A DNA stretch of 64,000 nt. It comes from Agromyces soli (GTDB taxonomy: Bacteria; Actinomycetota; Actinomycetes; Actinomycetales; Microbacteriaceae). Under the pieces are notes generated by a model. The model searched no databases, was not told where the DNA came from, and saw only the letters and a list, made by a program, of their open reading frames with translations. The stretch lies in assembly GCF_022811605.1 (NCBI RefSeq), contig NZ_CP094533.1:868001-932000 (forward strand). The letters run 5' to 3'. Position 1 is the stretch's first letter, and the number at the start of each line of letters is the position of its first letter. A program made the translations under genes and the position numbers. Shown here piece by piece: positions 42,532 through 51,182 of the stretch.

Positions 42532-43850
42532 GCGGGCCGCTGCGCGCGGCGGTGCGCACGGCTCGCCCAGAACAGCACCGGGATGAGCACGAGCGAGAGC
42601 ACGCCGCCGCCGAGGGCCAGCACCGCGTAGCTCGACGCCGCCATCACGACGCCGGACATCACGCCGCCGCCGGCGCCGGCCAGGGCGATCAGCACGTCGA
42701 TCGTGCCCTGGGTGCGCGCCCGGTTCGCCGGCACGGTGGCGTCGACGACGAGCGCGGTGCCCGCGATGAGTCCGAAATTCCAGCCGAGGCCGAGGAGCAC
42801 GAGCGCGAGGATCAGCATCCCGAGCGAGTCCGCCGGGGCGACGGCCGCCACGATGCCCGCCGCGAGCAGCGTCACGCCCGCGGCGATCGCCATCGGCGTG
42901 CGGCCCACCCGGTCGACGAGCACGCCCGTGACGAGCGAGGGCAGGTACATCGCCGCGATGTGCAGGCCGATGACGAGGCCGACCTCGCTGAGGCCGTGGT
43001 GGTGGGCGCGCATGTGCACCGGCGTCATCGTCATGATCGCGACCATCGCGATCTGCGTGAGCACCATCACGGCCGCCCCCGCGTACGCGCCGGGGCCCGG
43101 GCGTGCGGGCGCGGGCGGAGCGCTGGACGCGGCCGGGACGGATGCCTCGGCCGGGACGGATGCCTCGGCCGGAGCGGGCGCCTCGGCATCCGGCAGGCGA
43201 CGGGCGAGCAGGAACGGGTCCGGCCGCAGCAGCGCGAGCAGCACCGCGCCCGCCGCGACGTAGGCGGCCCCGCCGAGCAGGAACGGCCCCGCGAGCGCGG
43301 GAATGCCCCAGGACTCGGCGAGCCGGCCGAGCGGCTCGACGAGGTTGGGGCCGGCGACCGCGCCGAGCGTCGTCGACACCATCGCGATGCTGACGGCGGT
43401 GCCTCGGGTGCGCGGCGTCGCGAGGTCGGCGCCCGCGTACCTCGCCTGCAGGTTGGTCGCGGTGCCCGCGCCGTAGACGAAGAGCGAGAGGAACAGCAGC
43501 GGCACGTTGTCGGCGACGGCGGCGATGACGACCCCCGCGGCACCGATCCCGCCCGCGGCGAAGCCGAGGCCCAGGCCGAGGCGACGGCCCCGGCGCTGAG
43601 TGACGCGACCCACGAGGAATGCGGCGAGCGCAGAACCGAGCGTGAACAGCGCCGTCGGGACGCCGGCGAGCCCGTCGCTGCCGAGCACCTCCTGCGCGAG
43701 CAGCGCACCCACGGTCACCCCGGCGGCGAGGCCGGCGCCGCCGAGCACCTGGCTCGCGACTACGACCGCGAGGGTGCGGCGCTGCAGCCGTCGGCGGAGT
43801 TCGTCGTCGGCGGCGACCTCCCGGGCGAGCCGGTCGAGCGCGGCGCTCAC
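42528..43850 (-). CDS. MFS transporter
   Basis: A 440-aa major facilitator with twelve predicted helices. The loop between helices 6 and 7 is Ala/Pro/Glu-rich and includes a duplicated 18-bp unit (EASVPA twice, near residues 227-238). Histidines cluster in HMRAHHHGLSEVG. Such proteins export drugs or metabolites. The GTG start lies inside a 17-bp tandem repeat that spans the gap to the anti-sigma gene, 48 nt away. It follows dipZ-sigK-rskA in the same direction and may be read through from that operon. Substrate unknown. Confidence 0.87.
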   Translation of the reverse strand: MSAALDRLAREVAADDELRRRLQRRTLAVVVASQVLGGAGLAAGVTVGALLAQEVLGSDGLAGVPTALFTLGSALAAFLVGRVTQRRGRRLGLGLGFAAGGIGAAGVVIAAVADNVPLLFLSLFVYGAGTATNLQARYAGADLATPRTRGTAVSIAMVSTTLGAVAGPNLVEPLGRLAESWGIPALAGPFLLGGAAYVAAGAVLLALLRPDPFLLARRLPDAEAPAPAEASVPAEASVPAASSAPPAPARPGPGAYAGAAVMVLTQIAMVAIMTMTPVHMRAHHHGLSEVGLVIGLHIAAMYLPSLVTGVLVDRVGRTPMAIAAGVTLLAAGIVAAVAPADSLGMLILALVLLGLGWNFGLIAGTALVVDATVPANRARTQGTIDVLIALAGAGGGVMSGVVMAASSYAVLALGGGVLSLVLIPVLFWASRAHRRAQRPA

Positions 43851-43910
43851 GTCCGGACCGCGCTCACGTCCGGACCGCGCTCACGTCTGGACCGTGCTCA
43901 CGTCTGCACC
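43843..43910. repeat. Four 17-bp tandem repeats
   Basis: Units of the type GCGCTCACGTCCGGACC occur at 43843-43859, 43860-43876, 43877-43893 and 43894-43910; the last two carry 1-3 changes. The array contains both the MFS start codon and the rskA stop codon, so it amplified a gene junction. Confidence 0.85.
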
Positions 43911-44716
43911 GCGGCGATCGGCTCCGTCGTGGGCTGTTCGGAGCCGCCGGCCGGTTCGACCGTGAGGCCGACCACCATGCCGTCGACGAAGTCGCCCTCC
44001 AGCACGCGCCAGCTGTTCGCGCCGACGAGCCCCGCGGGCGCCGGCCCGGCCTCGTCGATGTACCAGAGCTCGTAGTCGTGCTCGGAGCCGAGGGCGGGCA
44101 GGCCGTCGGCCATGACCGCACTGCGCCCGAGTTCGGCCGACCAGAGCACGGTCACCTCGCCGCCGCCGGACACCTCGACCGTCTGCCGCTGCGCGTCCGG
44201 GGCCGCCTCGAGGGCGGCGAGCTCGCGCTGCGCACCCCAGCCGTTCGGGCCGGACCAGCCGATCCCGATCACCACGCCGATCACGAGGATCGCGACGGAC
44301 GCCGCGGCGGTCAGCGACGCGACGAGGCGTCGCCGCCGGCGACGGGCGGCGAGCTCATCGACGGGCGGAGCTTCGGGCTCGGGCATGGGTGCCGGTGCGG
44401 CCGCGGGCGCCGTCGTGGGGGCCGCGTCGGGCTCGGGGGCGCCGGCGGGCTCGGCGGGCGGTGCGGCATCCACCGGCGGCAGCTGCGGCGTCGCGCCGAG
44501 CCGCGCGAACAGCCCGGCCTTCAGCGAGGGCGGTGGCGCGAGCTCGGGCGTCTCGGCACCGAGCCCGGCGGCGACGGCACGGAAGCCGTCGACCTCCGCC
44601 CGGAGCTCGGGCGATCGGGCGAGTTCGGTCTCGAAGCGGCGCAGCTCCTCGCCGTCGAGCGCGTCGAGCGCGTAGGCCGCGGCGAGCGCGCGGAGCTCCT
44701 CGTCGGGTTCGGTCAT
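43898..44716 (-). CDS. rskA: Anti-sigma-K factor RskA
   Basis: A 272-aa transmembrane anti-sigma factor. The N-terminal anti-sigma domain (residues 1-70, beginning ELRALAAAYALDALDGEELRRFE) is followed by a Pro/Ala-rich linker, one transmembrane helix near residues 135-155, and an extracytoplasmic RskA domain with WYIDEAGPAPAGL and GDFVDGMVVGLTVEPAGGS. In M. tuberculosis RskA holds SigK inactive until it is proteolysed. The ATG overlaps the sigK stop by four bases. The gene ends in a 17-bp tandem repeat. Confidence 0.93.
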   Translation of the reverse strand: MTEPDEELRALAAAYALDALDGEELRRFETELARSPELRAEVDGFRAVAAGLGAETPELAPPPSLKAGLFARLGATPQLPPVDAAPPAEPAGAPEPDAAPTTAPAAAPAPMPEPEAPPVDELAARRRRRRLVASLTAAASVAILVIGVVIGIGWSGPNGWGAQRELAALEAAPDAQRQTVEVSGGGEVTVLWSAELGRSAVMADGLPALGSEHDYELWYIDEAGPAPAGLVGANSWRVLEGDFVDGMVVGLTVEPAGGSEQPTTEPIAAVQT

Positions 44717-45357
44717 GAGGTCACCCCCAGCAGGTGGCGCAGCCGGATCATGCCGTCGCGCAATCGGGTCTTCACCGTGCCGAGGGGCAGATGGAGCGCG
44801 TCCGCGATCTCCGACTGACTCTTCCCCTCGTAGTAGGCCATGGCGAGTGCGGTGCGTTGCGCCTCGCTGAGCTCGCCGAGCGCGGCGCTCACGCGTTCGT
44901 GCTCGACGCTGAGCTCGACGCGCTCCTCGACGTCCTCGGCGGGCGTGGCGAGCTCGCGGATGCCGGCGCGGAGGTCGCGCTCCGCGCTCGCCTGCGCGGA
45001 ACGCACCCGGTCGACCGCCCGTCGGTGGGCGATCGTCAGGAGCCAGGCGACGGCGGCACCGCGGCTCGCGTCGAAGCGCGCCGCCTGCTGCCAGACCTCG
45101 AGGAACACGTCCTGGGTGACCTCCTCCGCCTGGGCGGCGTCGACCAGGATCCGCCGCACGAGCCCGAACACCCGCGGTGCGGTGCGATCGTAGAGCTCGC
45201 CGAACGCGGCACGGTCGCCGCCGGCCGTCCGCGCGAACAGCACGTCGATGGACGACTCCTCGCTGCTGACCTCGCCGACGCTCACCCGACCAAGCATGGC
45301 AGACCCCCGGCCGAGCGTCGCCCGGCCGACCCGAGGTCGTTCCAGCAGCTGAGTCAT
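44713..45357 (-). CDS. sigK: ECF RNA polymerase sigma factor SigK
   Basis: A 214-aa extracytoplasmic-function sigma factor. Region 2 spans roughly residues 38-110 ([17 protein letters not shown] and [12 protein letters not shown]), and region 4 roughly 150-208 ([38 protein letters not shown], in parts). ATG 45357 overlaps the dipZ stop (ATGA), so coupled translation favours this start; an internal ATG at 45297 would give a 194-aa form closer to M. tuberculosis SigK (about 187 aa). Being downstream of a SigK-type promoter, it should amplify its own synthesis. RskA is encoded next, also with an ATGA overlap. Confidence 0.92.
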   Translation of the reverse strand: MTQLLERPRVGRATLGRGSAMLGRVSVGEVSSEESSIDVLFARTAGGDRAAFGELYDRTAPRVFGLVRRILVDAAQAEEVTQDVFLEVWQQAARFDASRGAAVAWLLTIAHRRAVDRVRSAQASAERDLRAGIRELATPAEDVEERVELSVEHERVSAALGELSEAQRTALAMAYYEGKSQSEIADALHLPLGTVKTRLRDGMIRLRHLLGVTS

Positions 45358-47105
45358 CCGAAGGTGAAGGAGTAGGCCTGCACGTCGCCATCGACCGTGA
45401 CGTCGAGGGTGCCGCGCTCAGGCGCGTCGGACTGGTGCACGGCGTACGAGCGGGGGACGCCGGAGATCTCGATCCGCTGCGTCTTCCCGCCGTCGCTGAC
45501 GGTGATGGTGCCCTCGCCGCCGAGCACCATGCGCACCTCGCTCGCGAGGTAGGAGAGCCGCACAGCCGCCTTCCCGCCGTCGGCGGGCGCGATCGACTGG
45601 GTGTCGAGCGCCCACGCGCCGTCGAGGGCGAAGCGGTCGTCGGCGAGCTTCTCGGGGAAGGCGAAGGAGCTCGTGCTGCGCCGGTAGGGCTCCTCGCCGC
45701 CGAAGTTCGCCTGCTTCGTGGTGCCGAGGAAGGTCTCGGGCGTCGTCGTGCCGGCGTCCGGCGTCTCGTCGGCGACCTCGGTGGCGGCGGGCAGGGCGAC
45801 GCCGGGGTCGGCGTCCTGGAGGAGCTGGCGGATGAGCCGCTCGGTGTCGGCGTAGTGGCCCTCGCCGAAGGAGACCTGGCGCACCACGCCCTCGGCGTCG
45901 ACGAGGTAGTGCGCGGGCCAGTAGCGGTTGCGGAAGTTCGTCCAGGTCGCGAGGTCGTTGTCGAGCGCGACGGGGTAGTCGATGCCGAAGTCGCGGATGC
46001 CGGCCTCGACGTTGCGCGGTTCCTTCTCGAAGGCGTACTCGGGCGAGTGCACGCCGATGACGCTGAGCCCGGCGTCGCGGTACGCCTCGTCCCACGCGAC
46101 GACGTGCGGGATCGAACGCTGGCAGTTGATGCAGGAGTAGGCCCAGAAGTCGATGAGGACGACCCGGCCGCGGAGCTCGTCGAGGTCGACGGCGGCGCCG
46201 TCGGGCGTGTTGAACCATTGCTGGATGCCGCGGATCGACGGCACGGGTCCGCAGGACTCGAGCTCGGCGGCCCCGTTGGTGCACTGGTCGAGCTGGCGGT
46301 TCTCGTCGGTGACGAGGCCGCCGAGGTCGAGGGCCTGGGTGACCTCCTCGGACTGCGCGAGCTGGCGCTGCAGGTCGCCCGTGTAGTCGGGCACGAGCCG
46401 CTGCAGCGCGCCGGGCAGGTCGAAGACGAGGCCCACGGCGAGCGCGATCATGACGATGCCGCCGGTGATCCGCACGCCCCGCTGGTGCTTGCGGAACGCG
46501 GCGACACGCTCGGCGACCCGACGTCCGGCGAGCGCGAACAGCAGCAGGGGCGCCGCGGCGCCGAGCGCGAACGTCACGGTGAGCACGATCGTCTCGACCC
46601 CGATGCGCCCGGTCGAACCGGCGACGGTGATCGCGGCGAGCACGGGGCCCGCGCAGGGCACGTAGACGGTGCCGAGCACGATACCGAGGATGAAGCCGTT
46701 GCCCTCGGTGCCGACGCTGCGCCTCGGGATCCAGGCGAAGGGCTTCTCGAGCAGCTCCTCGAAGCGCGGCACGATGAGGCCGACGCCGATGAGCACGAGC
46801 ACGACGAGGCCCGCCCAGCGCAGCACGTCCTGCGGCAGGCCGAGCAGGCCCAGCACGAGCGAGCCGGCGAGCGTGATCAGGCTGAAGCTCACGACGAGGC
46901 CGGCGATGACGAGGTAGGGCCGCCACCGGCTCGGGCCGGGAGGGGCGGCGGACGGGACGCCGTCGGGGTCGACCGCGGTCCCCGTGGCGCTGCGGGCGCT
47001 CTGCGCGCCGCCCGAGAGCAGGATCACGGGCAGCACGGGCAGGATGCACGGCGAGATCCCGGTGATGAGACCGCCGGCCAGGCCGATCAGGGCGAGCGCG
47101 ATCAT
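45354..47105 (-). CDS. dipZ: DipZ-like CcdA/thioredoxin fusion protein
   Basis: A 583-aa membrane protein that carries reductant across the membrane and uses it in thioredoxin-type redox reactions outside. The CcdA part has six helices and cysteines in GISPCILP (Cys20) and VYVPCAGP. The TlpA-like domain has Cys325-Ile-Asn-Cys328 in the SCINC motif. The C-terminal 150 residues form a beta-sandwich seen in DipZ proteins. In M. tuberculosis dipZ lies with mpt70 and mpt83 and belongs to the SigK regulon. Here it leads the sigK-rskA operon and diverges from a fasciclin gene. A SigK-type promoter lies 36 nt upstream of its likely transcription start. Confidence 0.93.
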   Translation of the reverse strand: MIALALIGLAGGLITGISPCILPVLPVILLSGGAQSARSATGTAVDPDGVPSAAPPGPSRWRPYLVIAGLVVSFSLITLAGSLVLGLLGLPQDVLRWAGLVVLVLIGVGLIVPRFEELLEKPFAWIPRRSVGTEGNGFILGIVLGTVYVPCAGPVLAAITVAGSTGRIGVETIVLTVTFALGAAAPLLLFALAGRRVAERVAAFRKHQRGVRITGGIVMIALAVGLVFDLPGALQRLVPDYTGDLQRQLAQSEEVTQALDLGGLVTDENRQLDQCTNGAAELESCGPVPSIRGIQQWFNTPDGAAVDLDELRGRVVLIDFWAYSCINCQRSIPHVVAWDEAYRDAGLSVIGVHSPEYAFEKEPRNVEAGIRDFGIDYPVALDNDLATWTNFRNRYWPAHYLVDAEGVVRQVSFGEGHYADTERLIRQLLQDADPGVALPAATEVADETPDAGTTTPETFLGTTKQANFGGEEPYRRSTSSFAFPEKLADDRFALDGAWALDTQSIAPADGGKAAVRLSYLASEVRMVLGGEGTITVSDGGKTQRIEISGVPRSYAVHQSDAPERGTLDVTVDGDVQAYSFTFG

Positions 47106-47147
47106 GGGGTCCCTCGATTCAGCTGGGCGACGGGTGGGCTGCCAGGG

Positions 47148-47174
47148 ATTCGGAGCGGGCGCCGGATCGGATGG
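47148..47174 (-). promoter_or_regulatory. SigK-type promoter of dipZ-sigK-rskA
   Basis: On the minus strand CCATCC (47174-47169), 15 nt, CCGAAT (47153-47148). Both boxes are the elements published for M. tuberculosis SigK promoters. The dipZ ATG lies about 40 nt downstream. Confidence 0.75.
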
Positions 47175-47222
47175 TTCGGCGAGGCATCCGACGCGGCATC
47201 GACGAGGCATCCGCGATCCGTC

Positions 47223-47249
47223 CAATCCGATCGGCGGATGCCTCCGAAT
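47223..47249 (+). promoter_or_regulatory. SigK-type promoter of the fasciclin gene
   Basis: CAATCC (47223-47228), 15 nt, CCGAAT (47244-47249). It has the same spacing and the same bases after each box (GATC, C) as the divergent dipZ site. The ATG lies 48 nt downstream. Confidence 0.75.
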
Positions 47250-47297
47250 CCCCCGTGTCGGCCAGAACCGGGCCGACGCATCCGAAGGAGGAAGTCC

Positions 47298-47957
47298 ATG
47301 CGCACGATCCGCACTCGCACCGCATCCGCCCTCGTCGCCCTCGCGGCGATCACCTCGCTCGGCCTCGCCGGGTGCAGCATGGGCGGCTCGTCCACTCCCA
47401 GCGAGGAGTCGACGCCGAAGACGGAGTCGACGCCCTCGGCCGAGTCGATGGAGACCGACCCCGCCGCCGACCTCGTGGGCTCCGGCTGCGCGGCCTACGC
47501 CGAGCAGGTGCCCGACGGCGCCGGCTCGATCGTCGGCATGTCGCAGGACCCGGTCGCCGTCGCGGCCTCGAACAACCCGCTGCTGACGACGCTCGTCGCG
47601 GCGGTCTCCGGTCAGCTGAACCCCGACGTGAACCTCGTCGACACGCTGAACGGCGACGAGTTCACCGTGTTCGCGCCCGTCGACGACGCCTTCGCGAAGA
47701 TCGACCCGGCGACGATCGAGTCCCTGAAGACCGACTCGGCCACGCTCACCTCGATCCTCACGTACCACGTCGTGCCCGGTCAGCTCTCGCCCGACGAGGT
47801 CGTCGGCACGCAGACCACGGTGCAGGGCGGCACGGTCGAGGTGACCGGCTCGGGCGACTCGCTCAAGGTCAACGACGCCAACGTGATCTGCGGCGGCGTG
47901 CACACCGCGAACGCGACCGTCTACCTCATCGACGGCGTGCTGATGCCCCCGATGTGA
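47298..47957 (+). CDS. Fasciclin-domain lipoprotein (MPT70/MPT83-like)
   Basis: A 219-aa secreted lipoprotein. The lipobox LGLAGC has Cys26, followed by a Ser/Thr/Glu-rich linker and a FAS1 domain with the H1 and H2 boxes ([16 protein letters not shown] and [15 protein letters not shown]) and a C-terminal [18 protein letters not shown] precedes the ATG. Cysteines in GSGCAAYAE and [11 protein letters not shown] match the disulfide-forming pair of MPT70 and MPT83. Divergent from dipZ, with a SigK-type promoter; DipZ may support folding of its disulfide. Probably a surface adhesin-like protein. Confidence 0.94.
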   Translation: MRTIRTRTASALVALAAITSLGLAGCSMGGSSTPSEESTPKTESTPSAESMETDPAADLVGSGCAAYAEQVPDGAGSIVGMSQDPVAVAASNNPLLTTLVAAVSGQLNPDVNLVDTLNGDEFTVFAPVDDAFAKIDPATIESLKTDSATLTSILTYHVVPGQLSPDEVVGTQTTVQGGTVEVTGSGDSLKVNDANVICGGVHTANATVYLIDGVLMPPM

Positions 47958-47962
47958 TCCCC

Positions 47963-47988
47963 GCGTGCGTCGGCAGCACGACGCACGC
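47963..47988 (+). terminator. Hairpin after the fasciclin gene
   Basis: GCGTGCGTCG and CGACGCACGC pair over 10 bp with a 6-nt loop, 5 nt after the stop codon. Confidence 0.7.
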
Positions 47989-48023
47989 GCGCCGCATCGG
48001 GCCCCCGAGTTCATCGGGACCCC

Positions 48024-48059
48024 CGAGTTGCCCGACTTTCATGGAAGTCGGGCAACTCG
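48024..48059. repeat. Hairpin repeat TTGCCCGACTT, copy 1
   Basis: CGAGTTGCCCGACTT (48024-48038) pairs perfectly over 15 bp with its complement at 48045-48059 around the loop TCATGG. It lies between the convergent fasciclin and oleate hydratase genes. A second copy with the same loop is at 55468-55493. Confidence 0.8.
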
Positions 48060-48078
48060 TCTGTTCAGCGGGTGCCGC

Positions 48079-49899
48079 TCACTCGACGGCGTCGTCCGTG
48101 CGCTCGCGCTTCGTCGTCGTCCCGCGCTCGGGGATGAGCGCGTAGTCCGTCAGGAGCTCGCCGATCTGGGTGCCGTCGAGCTTCGCGAACAGCCGCTCGC
48201 GGAGGAATTTCGGCCCCGGCAGCCCCACCTCGGCGCCGTCGCGCAGTCGGCTCGTCGCGTTCAGCAGCCAGCGCACGTCGTACGTCGAGCCGAACACCTC
48301 CGGCACACCGCGGTCGACGCCCAGCAGCTGGTACGCGGCCTCCATCCCCGTGCGCACCGAGTACTCGGTGGTGAAGATGCAGTCGCGAGTGGTCTCGGCG
48401 AACTGCCCGATGAAGGCGAAGTTCTGCGCACCCGCCGGCACCACCGCGGGCCGGTCGCCCGCCTCCCGCGGCATGAAGAACGAAGTGACGTACGGCATCA
48501 TCACCGGCACGCAGCTGGCGGCCTCCGCAGCGAGCCCGTCGATCTCGTCGACCGGGACGCCGAGGTGGTAGAGCCACTCGCGGGTGATCTCCTCGCCCGT
48601 CGACTCCTGCAGCGTCTTGCCCGTGTAGTCGCCCGGCACGTCCACGAACAGGCCGTACACCCAGACCACGATCTGATCGGCGGGCTGCTGCTTGAAGTGC
48701 GGCTGGCGGTTCACCGTCCAGCTCATCAGCCACGCCGAGTCGCGCGCGGTGACGATGCCACCGGTCACGACCCTGCCGCTGAACGGGTCGCGCTTCGCGA
48801 TGCGGCGGATGTACTCGGGGATCCGCTCGTCGAGCGTCGTCACCGTCGCCGACTCCCACTTGGTCTTCGCGATGTCGCCGCAGAAGACCTCGGGCCGGCC
48901 GAAGGACGGATGCTTCGCCGCGATGTTCTGCCAGAGCGCCCAGCCGGCCGCCGGGGACTCGTCGAGCTTGGCGGCCGTGTGCTGGTCGCCCTCGTCGGAG
49001 TTCTCGGTGAGCCCGCCGATGGTCGCGAGCACGAGGTCGTCGGCGCCGAGGTCGACGCCGCCCTCCGCGCCGTCCTGCACCCAGTGGATGCGGGTCGCGC
49101 GCTTCGAGGCATCCGCCCCCTCCCCGTCGATCGCGAAGTCGATGTCCGTGACCTGCGTGTCGAAGTGGAACGTGACCCCCTGGTCGAGCAGCCAGCGGTA
49201 CATCGGCAGCACGAGCGACTCGTACTGGTTGTACTTGGTGAACTTCAGCGCCGAGAGGTCGGGCAGCCCGCCGATGTGGTGCACGAAGCGGTGCAGGTAG
49301 AGCTTCATCTCGAGCGCGGAGTGCCACTCCTCGAAGGCGAACATGGTGCGCCAGTACAGCCAGAAGTTGCTTTCGAGGAAGTCCTTCGAGAACACCTCGT
49401 CGATGCGCTTGCGCTCCATCTCCTCGCGGGTGGCGAGGAAGATGCGCACGATGTCCTTCTGCGCGGTGTCGTTGAGCCCGAAGAGGTTGTTCGTGTGCGC
49501 GTCCTGCCCCTGCTGCTCGGTGACGCGGCAGAGCGAGAAGTTCGGGTCGTCCTTGTTGAGCCAGAAGAACTCGTCGAGCACGCTCGCGCCCTCGATCTCG
49601 AGCGACGGCACCGTGCGGAACGCGTCCCACAGGCACTCCATGTGGTCTTCCATCTCGCGCCCGCCGCGGATGACGAAGCCCTTCGCGGGCTTCTTGATGC
49701 CGTCGAGCGCGCCGCCCGGCAGCGGCAGGCGCTCGAGGATCGTGATGCGCTCCCCCGGCAGCTGGCCGTCGCGGATCATGAAGAGCGCGGAGGACATGGA
49801 CGCGAGCCCCGCCCCCACGAACCACGCCGACGCCCGCTCGGATCGCTCCGGCTTGCGCGGCCGTGCGAATGCCTCGTAATTGCCCGTGCTGTAGTACAT
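48079..49899 (-). CDS. ohyA: Oleate hydratase (MCRA family)
   Basis: A 606-aa FAD enzyme that adds water across the cis-9 double bond of oleate to give 10-hydroxystearate. The N-terminal FAD-binding segment is WFVGAGLASMSSALFMI, then ERLPLPGGALDG and FVIRGGREMEDHMECLWD, which are typical of myosin-cross-reactive-antigen family members. The length is close to the usual 560-640 aa. A strong GGGGGAG ribosome site precedes the ATG. In bacteria the enzyme detoxifies host or environmental fatty acids. It stands alone. The region downstream holds a hairpin repeat. Confidence 0.94.
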   Translation of the reverse strand: MYYSTGNYEAFARPRKPERSERASAWFVGAGLASMSSALFMIRDGQLPGERITILERLPLPGGALDGIKKPAKGFVIRGGREMEDHMECLWDAFRTVPSLEIEGASVLDEFFWLNKDDPNFSLCRVTEQQGQDAHTNNLFGLNDTAQKDIVRIFLATREEMERKRIDEVFSKDFLESNFWLYWRTMFAFEEWHSALEMKLYLHRFVHHIGGLPDLSALKFTKYNQYESLVLPMYRWLLDQGVTFHFDTQVTDIDFAIDGEGADASKRATRIHWVQDGAEGGVDLGADDLVLATIGGLTENSDEGDQHTAAKLDESPAAGWALWQNIAAKHPSFGRPEVFCGDIAKTKWESATVTTLDERIPEYIRRIAKRDPFSGRVVTGGIVTARDSAWLMSWTVNRQPHFKQQPADQIVVWVYGLFVDVPGDYTGKTLQESTGEEITREWLYHLGVPVDEIDGLAAEAASCVPVMMPYVTSFFMPREAGDRPAVVPAGAQNFAFIGQFAETTRDCIFTTEYSVRTGMEAAYQLLGVDRGVPEVFGSTYDVRWLLNATSRLRDGAEVGLPGPKFLRERLFAKLDGTQIGELLTDYALIPERGTTTKRERTDDAVE

Positions 49900-49997
49900 G
49901 CGTCTCCCCCCGGAACGTCGCGTCGCGACGATGCGCGGCGCATCCTGCTCCCCACGCTAACCCGGTTCGCGCGGATTGCACCCGCGGATCCTGGCGC

Positions 49998-50069
49998 GCT
50001 GAGCACCCTGGCGCGCGGAGCCACCCCTGGTTCGCTGAGCACCCTGGCGCGCGGAGCCACCCCTGGTTC
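49998..50069. repeat. Two 36-bp direct repeats containing the TGGTTCGCTGAGC core
   Basis: The units 49998-50033 and 50034-50069 are identical and each contains GAGCACCCTGG, GCGCGGAGCC and CCCCTGGTTC. They adjoin a long hairpin of the same family. Confidence 0.85.
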
Positions 50070-50070
50070 G

Positions 50071-50115
50071 CTGAGCTCGTCGAAGCGGGAGCGGCGCTCC
50101 CTTCGACGAGCTCAG
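50071..50115. repeat. Long hairpin CTGAGCTCGTCGAAG, dispersed repeat
   Basis: CTGAGCTCGTCGAAG (50071-50085) pairs perfectly with its complement at 50101-50115; the loop itself contains a GGGAGC/GCTCCC stem. The right arm includes the stop codon of the LacI gene (50112-50114). It probably ends transcription of that operon. Confidence 0.8.
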
Positions 50116-51182
50116 GGAATCAGGGGCGCGGAGGCGCGGGGCACCAGGCGGTACGGCGCCTGCTCGACGCGCGGCGGCGACTCTGGGTCGTCGACGAGCC
50201 GCAGCACCGAGGCGACCGCGAGCCGCGCGAGCTCGCCGAGATCGGGCGCGATACTCGTCAGCGGCGGCACCGTGTACGCGGACTCCGGGGCGTCGTCCCA
50301 GCCGACGACGGCGACGCGGCCCGGCACGTCCACCCCCGCCTCGCGCAGCGCGCGCAGCGCACCGATCGCGAGCAGGTCGTTCGCGCAGACGAGCCCGTCG
50401 AGCCCGGCGAGGCCGCCCGGCCCGGCGAGCAGCGCCCGAACCCGCGCGTGGCCCTCCTCGCGGGAGTAGTCGCCGTCGGGCGAGCGCTGATCCCACGGCG
50501 ACACCTCGAGCAGGTGCCGGGGGTCCGCCTCGAGCCCGGCCGCGCGGAGCGCCGTACGGAATCCCTCGAGGCGCAGGTCGGCGGCCGCGGCGCCGCTCGA
50601 GGCATCCGGAACCGTGCCGAGGAAGCCGAGCGTGCGCCGACCCGCGGTGATGAGGTGCGCGGTCGCGTCGCGCGTGCTCGTCACGCTGTCGACGACGACG
50701 CGGTCGACCCGGGCGGCGCGGATGCGCTCGCCGAGCACGACGAGCGGGGTCCGACCGCGGGCCGCCATCAGCTCCTCGTCGCCGATCGACATGGCCGACA
50801 GCAGGATGCCGTCGCTCAGCAGGGTGCGGTACCCGGATGCCGCGCGCAGCTCCCGCTCGGGATCGCCGTGCGTCTCGTCGACGACCACGTCGTAGCCGAC
50901 CGCCTCCGCCGCGGTGACGACGGCGTGCGCGAGCTGGGCGAAGTACGGCAGCGAGAGGAACGGCACCGAGAGGGTCAGCAGGTTGCTGCGCCCGACCCGC
51001 AGCTGCCGCGCCGCGAGCTGCGGGCGGTAGTCGAGCTCGGCGACGGCGGCCTCGACCCGGGCGCGCGTCGCGGCGCTCACGGGCGCCTTGCCGCTGATCA
51101 CGTTCGAGACGGTGCGGTACGAGACGCCGGCGATCGCCGCGACGTCCTTCAGCGTCGGCCCGGCCGAGCGACGGGCGCTCAC
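50112..51182 (-). CDS. LacI family transcriptional repressor
   Basis: A 356-aa repressor. The helix-turn-helix is TLKDVAAIAGVSYRTVSNVISG at about residues 9-30, followed by the hinge helix region and a periplasmic-binding-protein-like effector domain. GTG 51182 overlaps the stop of the DUF2804 gene (GTGA). It is the last gene of the operon MFS, GH2, DUF2804, LacI. A perfect palindrome of LacI type precedes the operon, so it likely represses its own transport and hydrolysis genes until a sugar, perhaps a beta-glycoside, is present. Confidence 0.92.
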   Translation of the reverse strand: MSARRSAGPTLKDVAAIAGVSYRTVSNVISGKAPVSAATRARVEAAVAELDYRPQLAARQLRVGRSNLLTLSVPFLSLPYFAQLAHAVVTAAEAVGYDVVVDETHGDPERELRAASGYRTLLSDGILLSAMSIGDEELMAARGRTPLVVLGERIRAARVDRVVVDSVTSTRDATAHLITAGRRTLGFLGTVPDASSGAAAADLRLEGFRTALRAAGLEADPRHLLEVSPWDQRSPDGDYSREEGHARVRALLAGPGGLAGLDGLVCANDLLAIGALRALREAGVDVPGRVAVVGWDDAPESAYTVPPLTSIAPDLGELARLAVASVLRLVDDPESPPRVEQAPYRLVPRASAPLIP

